Assembly (NCBI RefSeq): GCF_002899945.2
Contig: NZ_PPEG02000012.1
Coordinates: 1 to 64,000 of the forward strand
DNA from: Chryseobacterium viscerum
GTDB taxonomy: Bacteria > Bacteroidota > Bacteroidia > Flavobacteriales > Weeksellaceae
Direction: 5' to 3'
Length of the DNA stretch: 64,000 bases
Positions within the stretch are counted from its first letter, which is position 1, and every line of letters starts with the position of its first letter. The notes under the pieces were generated by a model, which saw only the letters and a program-made list of their open reading frames with translations, had not been told where the DNA came from and did not search any database. A program made the translations under genes and the position numbers. This document shows positions 17,971 through 25,578 of this stretch, piece by piece.

Positions 17971-19485
17971 ATGATTTTTGACAAACTAATTAACCACTTA
18001 AAACTCGATAAACAGGAATTCATTTTCCAGTTCAACTCACATCCCAATTACCCATCTGCACTTGCCTTTAGTGATACACTCAACTTTATGGGGGTAAAAA
18101 ATGATGCTTATGAACTTGACAAAGAGTATTGGGATGAGCTTCCGGAAGAATTTATTGCAATTGTTGAAAACTCATTCTCTTTGGTAAAAAAATCAGGAAG
18201 TAACTATTCAGTATATTCAGAAAAGGCAAAAACTTTGGGTAAAGAAGAACTTTATACCAAATCAACAGACTTTGTTCTTTTGTTTGAAAAAACGGAGAAT
18301 GCAGAAAGCAAAACAACTTTCAATTTCAAACCTGTCCTTTATTTGATTTTTGCCGCTATTTTGGCCTATTCTTTTATAAGCCAGACGATCTATGAGGCAC
18401 TATTCAATCTTCTTTCGTTAGCCGGCGTATATATTTCACTGGAAATTTTCAATCAGAAATTCGGAAATACCTCTACTGTAATTGGAAGTATATGTGGTGG
18501 CGGAGGTGCTGCTGCCAGCCAAACAGCCAATTCATGTGATAAAATTATAAAACAGGATAAAACAAGTATTTTAGGGTTAAAGTTTTCAGACTTTTCTCTG
18601 ATTTATTTTGCCGGTCTTGCTGTATTGGGTCTGTTTTTACCCGCAACCGCTTATATTGTAAAAGGATTTACTTTTGTCTCTGTACTTGCCATAGGATATT
18701 CTTTATACATCCAGGCATTTGTAGAAAAAACATTTTGTAGAGTTTGTCTCTTGATCATTTCAATCCTTGTGGGACAATTGGTCATCAGCAGTTTATTGTT
18801 CGAGAACCTCTCTTTCAGTATTGGAACCCTTTTATTGACGGTCATTCTATGGGCGCTTGTATTCTCTTCTATTATTTACTTTAATACTCTACTTGAGCAA
18901 AAAGAAACGCTTCAGAAATCGAATGCTAAAAACCTTAGATTTAAAAGAAATTATGAGCTTTTCAAAAATCAAATGGAGCAGAACCAAAAAATAGAATTCC
19001 AGGATACTGAAACTTTCGCCGTTGGGAAAAAAGATGCTAAACTTCGTATCTCTATCGTTTCAAATCCATATTGTGGTTTTTGTAAAGATGCTCATAAGCT
19101 CGCAGAAGGTCTTTTGGAGAAATACCCGGATAACATCTCTTTACAGATGAGATTCAACTACAGCCCGGAAAGAGCTCAAGAAAAATACACTGGGCTTATT
19201 TCAGATTTAACATATATCTATCATAATAAACCTGAAAAAGAGTTTTTACATGCTGTAGAAGAATGGTTTGAAACGAAGGATGAAAGCAAAATCAATGCTC
19301 TTTCCGGAGGAAATGTAACATCGGAAAACCTGAACCCACTGGTAGAGATGTCTAAGGAAAACAGTAACGCTGGATTAAGCTTTACTCCTATCTTTATCAT
19401 CAACGGATACCAGTTCCCGGACAAGTATGATCGTGAAGACATTTTGTTCTTTATTGATGAATTAATTGAAGATGATGAGATTTAG
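17971..19485 (+). CDS. C39-like / VKOR / thioredoxin fusion, disulfide-forming membrane protein
   Basis: A 504-residue three-part protein. Residues 1-108 resemble the C39-like domain of Bacteroidota transporter-linked proteins (SHPNYPSALAFSDTLNFMGV) but lack a catalytic Cys. Residues about 120-310 are a membrane VKOR domain with Cys175, Cys189 and the CRVC motif (256-259). Residues about 345-504 are a thioredoxin/DsbA-like domain with CGFC (368-371) and the cis-proline Thr482-Pro483. VKOR moves electrons from the thioredoxin partner to quinone, so the protein should oxidise thiols outside the cytoplasm. It precedes a C39 ABC transporter and a six-cysteine peptide, its likely substrate. The C39-like part may bind the leader. 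Confidence 0.85.
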   Translation: MIFDKLINHLKLDKQEFIFQFNSHPNYPSALAFSDTLNFMGVKNDAYELDKEYWDELPEEFIAIVENSFSLVKKSGSNYSVYSEKAKTLGKEELYTKSTDFVLLFEKTENAESKTTFNFKPVLYLIFAAILAYSFISQTIYEALFNLLSLAGVYISLEIFNQKFGNTSTVIGSICGGGGAAASQTANSCDKIIKQDKTSILGLKFSDFSLIYFAGLAVLGLFLPATAYIVKGFTFVSVLAIGYSLYIQAFVEKTFCRVCLLIISILVGQLVISSLLFENLSFSIGTLLLTVILWALVFSSIIYFNTLLEQKETLQKSNAKNLRFKRNYELFKNQMEQNQKIEFQDTETFAVGKKDAKLRISIVSNPYCGFCKDAHKLAEGLLEKYPDNISLQMRFNYSPERAQEKYTGLISDLTYIYHNKPEKEFLHAVEEWFETKDESKINALSGGNVTSENLNPLVEMSKENSNAGLSFTPIFIINGYQFPDKYDREDILFFIDELIEDDEI

Positions 19486-19630
19486 TAAATAAATCTTATG
19501 CATTCAAAAATTTCACTATCTTAGGAAAAACAAAATAACCATCTGAAAAGGTGCAAAAGAGTAGAAAAGCGGTGATAAATGGACCTATTTCCGGTTCACC
19601 ATTTCATTGAATTATAATTGAATTAAAGTA

Positions 19631-19659
19631 AAAATGTCGTCATGTATTGACGGCATTTT
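19631..19659 (+). terminator. Hairpin between the VKOR fusion and the ABC transporter
   Basis: Stem AAAATGTCGTCA / TGACGGCATTTT (one G-U pair), loop TGTAT, followed by a T-poor stretch. It may partly separate the oxidoreductase transcript from the transporter. Confidence 0.65.
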
Positions 19660-19675
19660 ATAATGAGTATTAGTT

Positions 19676-21871
19676 TTGAAAAAAAAATTTCCTTTTTATA
19701 AGCAGCCAGATACCAAAGACTGCGGTCCTACCTGTCTCAGGATCGTAAGTAAACATTATGGTAAAAGTATATCCCTGCAGCAGATTCGTAATCTCTCCGA
19801 AACCACGCGTGAAGGAAGCAGCCTTCTTGGGCTGAGTGATGCAGCAGAAAATCTGGGATTCCGATCAATGGGAGTCCAAATTGACTTCAACACCCTCACA
19901 GAAGAGGTTCCATTCCCTTGTATTGCACACTGGAATAAAAATCACTTTGTTGTTGTTTATAAAATTGATAAAAACAACAAGGTCTATATTTCAGACCCCA
20001 GTTACGGGCTGATCACCTATACGCGGGAAGAGTTTATCAAATCCTGGATCGGAGAAAATGCAAATGAGAAAACAGAAGAAGGAATTATCCTTATTCTTGA
20101 AACAACTCCTGCCTTCTTCCAAACTGAATTTGATGCGGAAGAGAGCAAAGCCAGCTTTACTTTCCTTTCCAAATACCTTCTCAAGTATAAAACACTAGTT
20201 ATTCAGCTTGCTGTAGGACTTTTGGGAGGAAGTTTACTATCCCTGATATTCCCGTTTCTTACCCAAAGTATTGTAGACGTCGGGATCCAGAATCAGGATA
20301 TCAACTTTATCTATGTGGTTTTACTTGCACAGATCATGTTGTTCCTGGGAAGAATGGGTATTGAAACCATTCGAAGCTGGATTCTTCTTCACCTTTCGGC
20401 AAGAATTAATATTTCGATCATTTCCGATTTCTTTATCAAATTGATGAAGCTTCCAATAAGCTTCTTTGATACGAGAATGACGGGAGATATCATGCAGAGA
20501 ATAAATGACCACCATAGAATTGAGCAGCTTCTTACAAGCTCATCTTTAAATACATTATTTTCATTGGTGAATCTTATCATTTTCAGTATTGTACTTCTGT
20601 TTTATGATTATAGATTGTTCATTGTTTATCTTGTAGGAGCAATATTATATATCGGCTGGATCAGCTTCTTTTTGAAGAAAAGAAAAGAGCTTGACTACAA
20701 AAGATTCTCTCAGGTATCTCAGGAACAGAGTAAGGTAATCGAGCTTATCAACGGGATGCAGGAAATCAAAATGCATAATGCTGAAAAGCAGAAACGATGG
20801 GACTGGGAATTTCTTCAGGTAAAATTGTTCAAAATCCGAATAAAATCGCTTTCACTAGAGCAATGGCAATCTGTAGGAGGAAATTTCATCAACCAGATGA
20901 AAGATATCCTAGTGAGTTTCCTTTCAGCAAAACTGGTTTTAAGTGGAAATCTTACCTTAGGGATGATGCTTTCTGTACAATATATCATTGGACAGCTAAA
21001 CAGCCCTCTTCTGCAGCTTATCGACTTTATCAAACAGACACAGGATGCTAAGATTTCCCTTGAAAGATTGGGCGAAATTCATGACAAAGATGATGAAGAA
21101 GATAAGAATGAACAATACGTCACAGATTTCCCAAAAAAAGACATAGAGATCAAAGATATGTCATTCAGATATATTGGTTCTGATGTTCCCGTTTTTGAAA
21201 ACTTAAACCTTACCATACCTTATCAGCAGACTACAGCCATTGTAGGAGCCAGTGGAAGTGGAAAAACAACTCTGCTGAAACTCTTGATGAAGTTCTATGA
21301 TCCGGACAAAGGGGAGATCAAAATTGGAAGCACCAATATGAAAAATATTTCTCCAAGAAACTGGAGAGATCATTGTGGAGTGGTAATGCAGGAAGGATAT
21401 GTATTCAATGACACTATTGCCAATAATATCGCGGTAGGTGAAGATCATATTGATAAACAAAAACTAAGACGTGCCGTAGAAATTGCTAACATCAAAGAAT
21501 TTATAGAAAGTCTTCCACTAAGCTATAATACAAAGATTGGAAATGAAGGTGTAGGAGTCAGCGGTGGCCAAAAACAAAGGCTGTTTATTGCAAGAGCAGT
21601 ATACAAATCACCTGAATACATTTTGTTTGATGAAGCAACCTCTGCACTGGATGCCAATAATGAGAAAGTGATCATGGAAAATCTTGAGCAGTTCTTCAAA
21701 GGAAAAACTGCTGTAGTTATTGCCCACAGGCTTTCCACAGTAAGACATGCTGATAAAATCATTGTGCTGGATCAAGGAAAAGTAGTAGAAGAAGGAAGCC
21801 ATGCTGATTTGGTAGATTTAAGGGGAGAATATTACAGACTTGTAAGAAACCAACTTGAATTAGGAAGTTAG
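19676..21871 (+). CDS. Peptidase-containing ABC transporter (C39), GG-leader peptide exporter
   Basis: A 731-residue exporter that both cleaves double-glycine leaders and exports the peptide. Residues 1-140 are a C39 cysteine peptidase with Cys16 (DCGPTCL), His90 (NKNHFVVV) and Asp107 (SDPSYG) all present. Residues about 165-455 form the six-helix membrane domain. The nucleotide-binding domain has Walker A GASGSGKTT (about 523), signature VSGGQKQR (about 628) and Walker B YILFDEAT (about 648). The start appears to be TTG at 19676, with no nearby ATG. Its likely cargo is the peptide encoded 60 bases downstream, and its partner the HlyD-type adaptor. Confidence 0.95.
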   Translation: MKKKFPFYKQPDTKDCGPTCLRIVSKHYGKSISLQQIRNLSETTREGSSLLGLSDAAENLGFRSMGVQIDFNTLTEEVPFPCIAHWNKNHFVVVYKIDKNNKVYISDPSYGLITYTREEFIKSWIGENANEKTEEGIILILETTPAFFQTEFDAEESKASFTFLSKYLLKYKTLVIQLAVGLLGGSLLSLIFPFLTQSIVDVGIQNQDINFIYVVLLAQIMLFLGRMGIETIRSWILLHLSARINISIISDFFIKLMKLPISFFDTRMTGDIMQRINDHHRIEQLLTSSSLNTLFSLVNLIIFSIVLLFYDYRLFIVYLVGAILYIGWISFFLKKRKELDYKRFSQVSQEQSKVIELINGMQEIKMHNAEKQKRWDWEFLQVKLFKIRIKSLSLEQWQSVGGNFINQMKDILVSFLSAKLVLSGNLTLGMMLSVQYIIGQLNSPLLQLIDFIKQTQDAKISLERLGEIHDKDDEEDKNEQYVTDFPKKDIEIKDMSFRYIGSDVPVFENLNLTIPYQQTTAIVGASGSGKTTLLKLLMKFYDPDKGEIKIGSTNMKNISPRNWRDHCGVVMQEGYVFNDTIANNIAVGEDHIDKQKLRRAVEIANIKEFIESLPLSYNTKIGNEGVGVSGGQKQRLFIARAVYKSPEYILFDEATSALDANNEKVIMENLEQFFKGKTAVVIAHRLSTVRHADKIIVLDQGKVVEEGSHADLVDLRGEYYRLVRNQLELGS

Positions 21872-21881
21872 CCAACATACA

Positions 21882-21910
21882 GCGGAATCCGAAAAGCTTG
21901 TAGAGTAGGA
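21882..21910 (+). promoter_or_regulatory. Conserved leader element, copy 1
   Basis: GCGGAATCCGAAAAGC, 4 bases, AGAGTAGGA. It lies 20 bases before the peptide start and matches 26 of 29 bases of the element before the second GG-leader gene (48676-48704), and most of one before the tail-collar gene (45321-45352). It could be a 5' untranslated RNA element or an activator site. Confidence 0.6.
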
Positions 21911-21930
21911 AAATAAAACTATAATTAATC

Positions 21931-22125
21931 ATGAAAAACCTCAAAAAACTTTCGAGAAAAGATCTGGCATTTGTCAGCGGAGGTGTGGTTATTCCGGACA
22001 ACAACTGCTGTGGTTCTTGGTGTCTTGGCAGCTGGATGCCATGCCATCTCCACCATATTGCATGTCCACCGGATGCAGATACTTCACCACCATCGTGGTA
22101 TGACGGGAATTGCCCATTTGGTTAA
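21931..22125 (+). CDS. GG-leader cysteine-rich peptide (bacteriocin-like precursor)
   Basis: A 64-residue precursor. Residues 1-18 are a leader (MKNLKKLSRKDLAFVSGG) ending in the double glycine that C39 peptidases cut. The 46-residue core contains six cysteines (one CC pair and four singles), plus several Trp, Pro and His, compatible with three disulfides. It sits between the C39 ABC transporter and the HlyD-type adaptor and downstream of the disulfide-forming fusion, so the four genes look like one secretion and maturation system. The activity, whether antibacterial or signalling, cannot be read from sequence. The leader closely matches the frameshifted peptide gene at 48493-48653. Confidence 0.85.
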   Translation: MKNLKKLSRKDLAFVSGGVVIPDNNCCGSWCLGSWMPCHLHHIACPPDADTSPPSWYDGNCPFG

Positions 22126-22169
22126 ATTATATTCCCCTTGAAATATTGGGGAAATTTTATCTTAGAAAA

Positions 22170-23468
22170 ATGAAAGAAGACGTTTTAGACAATATTGAAC
22201 TCCGCTCAGAAAGCGTACAGGATATTCTTACCCAGCCACCTCATTGGATGATCCGCTGGGGGAATACCGTTATATTTATTATCCTCCTGCTCATTCTCTT
22301 TATGAGTTACATTATAAAATATCCGGAGTTTGTACCAGCTCCCATTATTGTAACTTCTCAGAATCCTCCAGAGAAAATAGAAGCCAGAACAAGTTCAAAA
22401 ATTGAAAAAATATTTATAAAAGATCATCAGGAAGTCAAAAAAAATGATGTACTGATGGTCATGCAGTCTGCAGCCAACTATAAAGATATTTTAGAGTTGA
22501 AAAAACTGGTAGACTCTATTACTCCTGACAAATTGTACGCCTTCCCTATTGCCCAGACATCAAGTTTTAAATTAGGCGAATTACAGGGTGAATATAACAG
22601 TTTTGCCAAGGCATTTCAGGATGAGGCTCTATTTACAAGACTGCAACCTTATGCTCCGGAAAATCTGGCAGCCAATCAGAGTATTTCTGAGTACAGGATA
22701 AGAATAGCTACCTTAAAACAACAGAAGAATCTTGAATCTATAAAATATGATCTGACGAGGAAAAACTTCAACAGATCTCAGGAACTTTTTAATCAAGGTG
22801 TTATTTCAGCGATGGAACTTGAGAATGAAAAGATCAAATTTCTTCAGGCTCAGCAAAACCTTGAAAATCTTAAAATTTCCATATCACAAATGGATGAAGG
22901 TATTTCCAACCTTAATAAAACCAAAAGTGGAACTGCCATTAACACAGAAAAGGATAAAATTACCTACTCTTCACAAACTTTACAGCTCCTTGAACAGCTG
23001 AGAAAGTCTCTAAAGCAATGGGAACTGAATTACCTTGTCATCTCATCTACTGATGGTGTTGCCAGTTTTCAACAGTTTTTTGGCGAGAATCAGTTCGTAA
23101 AGTCAGGGGAACCCATTCTTTCTATTCTTCCTAAAAACAAAGAGCAGTTAGTAGGCAGAATGTCCGTTCCAACAGTCAATTCAGGAAAAATAATTCCGGG
23201 TGAAAAAGTACTGATTAAGCTCGACAATTACCGATTCCAGGAATACGGGATTATCGAAGGAAAAGTGCAGAACATCTCTCTTATACCCGATGAAAAAGGA
23301 AATTATTATGTAGATGTGATTTTACCAAAAGGATTAAAAACAAGCTACAACAAAACCCTTACATTCGATAAAGAACTAAGAGGAAGTGCAGAGATTGTAA
23401 CACAAGATCTGCGACTGATTGAAAGATTCTTCTATCAGATCAGAAAGCTACTTGGATACCAGGTCTGA
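22170..23468 (+). CDS. HlyD-family membrane fusion (adaptor) protein
   Basis: A 432-residue periplasmic adaptor linking the ABC exporter to the outer membrane. It has a short cytoplasmic N-terminus, one transmembrane helix (about residues 30-50), a biotinyl-lipoyl-like segment (VTSQNPPEKIEARTSSKIEK), a long helical hairpin region (about 130-290) and a C-terminal beta-barrel half. The frame is open back to 22110, but the ATG at 22170 is a better start because the extra residues are untypical and overlap the peptide gene. No TolC-like outer-membrane factor is encoded nearby. Confidence 0.9.
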   Translation: MKEDVLDNIELRSESVQDILTQPPHWMIRWGNTVIFIILLLILFMSYIIKYPEFVPAPIIVTSQNPPEKIEARTSSKIEKIFIKDHQEVKKNDVLMVMQSAANYKDILELKKLVDSITPDKLYAFPIAQTSSFKLGELQGEYNSFAKAFQDEALFTRLQPYAPENLAANQSISEYRIRIATLKQQKNLESIKYDLTRKNFNRSQELFNQGVISAMELENEKIKFLQAQQNLENLKISISQMDEGISNLNKTKSGTAINTEKDKITYSSQTLQLLEQLRKSLKQWELNYLVISSTDGVASFQQFFGENQFVKSGEPILSILPKNKEQLVGRMSVPTVNSGKIIPGEKVLIKLDNYRFQEYGIIEGKVQNISLIPDEKGNYYVDVILPKGLKTSYNKTLTFDKELRGSAEIVTQDLRLIERFFYQIRKLLGYQV

Positions 23469-23490
23469 TAAAGAAGCTGTACAAAAAATA

Positions 23491-23523
23491 AAAAGCCGTT
23501 TTGCAGATTGTAAAACGGCTTTT
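23491..23523 (+). terminator. Intrinsic terminator of the peptide secretion locus
   Basis: Perfect 12-bp stem AAAAGCCGTTTT / AAAACGGCTTTT with a 9-base loop and a T run, 22 bases past the HlyD stop. Confidence 0.9.
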
Positions 23524-23852
23524 TTTATGATGTTTTAAGAAGTATTCTCCCAAGACTTTTTTTAGGGAGAAAACCATCCATTACATACATCCGTTTTACA
23601 GATCAATTACGCGCTTTATCCGACCAAACAAGAGATGTGATCAAAATAAAATAGTTCTTTCAAAAAAAGCCTATGAGAAAGCAAATAAAAGAAACATATT
23701 AATTTTCCTTTATTATAAAACAATAAGCATTATGGTAAAAAGAGGTATCGACTTGAAATCCCTCAATTTTCTCTTGGAAAGTCAGAATCTATAAAAAAAG
23801 GAAATATTTTGGAAAAATTAGATGATCATGTTTTAGACTATTCTAAAAATAA
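23524..23852. other. Gap without a convincing gene
   Basis: Several short frames, one of about 48 codons ending near 23793, have coding-like stretches but no recognised similarity and lack clear starts. It could be decayed coding sequence left after a rearrangement, or simple intergenic DNA. Confidence 0.4.
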
Positions 23853-23884
23853 AAACCGCAATCATTAATCAATGATTGCGGTTT
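23853..23884 (-). terminator. Terminator of tRNA-Met
   Basis: Perfect 14-bp stem AAACCGCAATCATT / AATGATTGCGGTTT with a 4-base loop, five bases past the tRNA 3' end on the minus strand, followed by a T-rich tail. Confidence 0.85.
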
Positions 23885-23888
23885 ATTG

Positions 23889-23962
23889 TAGCGAAGACGG
23901 GAATTGAACCCGTGACCTCAGGGTTATGAATCCTGCGCTCTAACCAACTGAGCTACCTCGCC
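23889..23962 (-). tRNA. tRNA with CAT anticodon (tRNA-Met)
   Basis: A 74-base cloverleaf on the minus strand: acceptor GGCGAGG with its 3' partner CTTCGCT, D arm AGCTCAGTTGGTTAGAGC, anticodon loop TTCATAA giving CAT, and T arm ending GGGTTCAATTCCCG. CCA is not encoded. It looks like the elongator Met type, though a lysidine-modified Ile tRNA shares this anticodon and cannot be excluded. Confidence 0.93.
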
Positions 23963-24006
23963 TTTTTGGTGGTGCAAATATAGAAAATATTTCTTTACCT
24001 CCAAAA

Positions 24007-25299
24007 TTATTTTAGCTTAAAATATTCCAAAACATCCCCAACATGATCTGGTTTACTGATTATCTTATTGTTAGCATCTAAAATAAAATACGTCGGAGTT
24101 GCATGAATATTGTACAAGTCGGTGTAACTACTGTTCCAGCCTCTCAATTCTGAATCATTCACCCAAGGAAAAGCAGCAATTTTTTTAGAATAAGAGTTTT
24201 TGTCAACATCCAGCGACAGCCCAATAACCTGAATATTTTTTGATTTCAGATCATTGTATTTTTCCAGAAGTTTCGGAAGCTCGCTTTCACAGTGTGAACA
24301 TGTAGATGACCAGAAAACAACCACCTTTTTATCAGCCTTTATATCGTATAATGACTTTGCAGTGGTATTAACAGGTGACTGGAATTTATAATTAGGAAAA
24401 GCAGCCCCCATTTCAATGTTCGCATTCGATTTCAATGTAGAAGCAAGCCTGTCAGTAATTGTGCATTTAAGGTTCTTAGCAAGCGAAAGATATTTACTCT
24501 TATATTCATCCATCTCATAAACATCAAAGATGTCGATCAGTTCTGATAATACAGTCTGCCCTCTTGGAGTTTCCACTTTCAAACGATCTAATAGTTTATC
24601 AACAGAAGCTGTAACATTAGCATTACCACCTGAATTCAGATAGTTAACTAATACAGGTCTCAATAATGATGAGCTCTCAAGCATATCCCCTGATTTATCC
24701 AAAAAGTTGATTATTTCTTCCTGATCTACTTTTTTGGTTGTATCCGTTGAATTGGATAAGAACTTACTATAATTCGTATTATAATAGGTAATAAACGGAT
24801 GCTGTGCTGCATCAATAGAACTAGAATTACCCGAAAGTCTGTCAATTTCAGTTTTCAAGGCTTTTCCGAAGTCTGTGTTATCTTTATAATATTCTTTGAT
24901 CTGAGATAAAGCGGGCAGGATAAGCTCTTTCTTTTGTGATCCCTCCTGCTGTTTACTCATCAGAGCATTAGCTTCGTCCAGATAAGTAACATCTTTAACC
25001 TTATTATTCTGGATATCCAGTTTAAAGTTGACATTTTTATTTTCAGAAATAAAGCTTACTGTATTATTAGAAACCGGGAAATAGACTTTCATCATTCCCA
25101 TATAGTTGCTTGGATATTTAAAGGTCCATGTATTATTCTTACTTTGTTCTTTAGTAACAATAATATCTTTCGAACCGTTTAATGTATATAGAATAGCATC
25201 CTGATCTTTAAAATCTGCCGGAGTCTGAATTGTAACCGTAAATTGAGCCTGTAGAGCAAATGCGGCCAAAACAGCAGATAGTGTATAAATCTTTTTCAT
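24007..25299 (-). CDS. Secreted TlpA-like thioredoxin-domain protein
   Basis: A 430-residue periplasmic protein. A signal peptide is visible (cleavage near residue 19, after LQAQ-like sequence). The first 280 residues are a helical and beta region of unknown function, as in many Bacteroidota TlpA/ResA-like proteins. The C-terminal 140 residues form a thioredoxin fold with the active site CSHC (334-337) in VVFWSSTCSHCE and the cis-proline segment HATPTYFILD. It probably reduces disulfides outside the cytoplasm. It is convergent in direction with the peptide locus but separated by tRNA-Met; I see no direct link between them. Confidence 0.85.
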   Translation of the reverse strand: MKKIYTLSAVLAAFALQAQFTVTIQTPADFKDQDAILYTLNGSKDIIVTKEQSKNNTWTFKYPSNYMGMMKVYFPVSNNTVSFISENKNVNFKLDIQNNKVKDVTYLDEANALMSKQQEGSQKKELILPALSQIKEYYKDNTDFGKALKTEIDRLSGNSSSIDAAQHPFITYYNTNYSKFLSNSTDTTKKVDQEEIINFLDKSGDMLESSSLLRPVLVNYLNSGGNANVTASVDKLLDRLKVETPRGQTVLSELIDIFDVYEMDEYKSKYLSLAKNLKCTITDRLASTLKSNANIEMGAAFPNYKFQSPVNTTAKSLYDIKADKKVVVFWSSTCSHCESELPKLLEKYNDLKSKNIQVIGLSLDVDKNSYSKKIAAFPWVNDSELRGWNSSYTDLYNIHATPTYFILDANNKIISKPDHVGDVLEYFKLK

Positions 25300-25310
25300 A
25301 GAGTAAAAAT

Positions 25311-25340
25311 AAAAAAACTCTCTGACTAATCAGAGAGTTT
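25311..25340 (-). terminator. Terminator after the small Gly-rich protein gene
   Basis: Stem AAACTCTCTGA / TCAGAGAGTTT with a 4-base loop, followed by seven T on the minus strand, 20 bases past the stop at 25361. Confidence 0.85.
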
Positions 25341-25360
25341 AATATTATTTTAATAAAATT

Positions 25361-25573
25361 TTATGCTTTTACGCTTTTATACTTTTTTGTAAAGTAAACA
25401 ACAAATCCAATTGCTACAACACCAAGTACATATACATACATATCAATGGGTGAAGCAAGTGATCCGGTACCATTTCCTCCGTTTCCTCCTCCGCTTGGTG
25501 GTGGTGGAGCTGCATTTGCTAAAGATATAACAAATAGAAAAAAGGCCAATACTAGTTTATTAATAGTCTTCAT
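25361..25573 (-). CDS. Small signal-peptide protein with Gly-rich linker and one membrane helix
   Basis: A 70-residue protein. Residues 1-21 look like a signal peptide (LVLAFFLFVISLANA), followed by a Pro/Gly/Asn-rich linker (22-42) and a transmembrane helix (about 45-62) with a Lys-rich end. Such small genes commonly follow sorting-domain proteins in Chryseobacterium-like genomes, to my recollection. It starts 5 bases after the stop of the type IX cargo protein and is probably cotranscribed. Function unknown. Confidence 0.7.
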   Translation of the reverse strand: MKTINKLVLAFFLFVISLANAAPPPPSGGGNGGNGTGSLASPIDMYVYVLGVVAIGFVVYFTKKYKSVKA

Positions 25574-25578
25574 GTGGT

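Noticed and set aside
23590..23830. Coding-like stretch between the HlyD gene and tRNA-Met
   Set aside because: No start, no family, and stops in all frames within short distance; cannot be told from chance.
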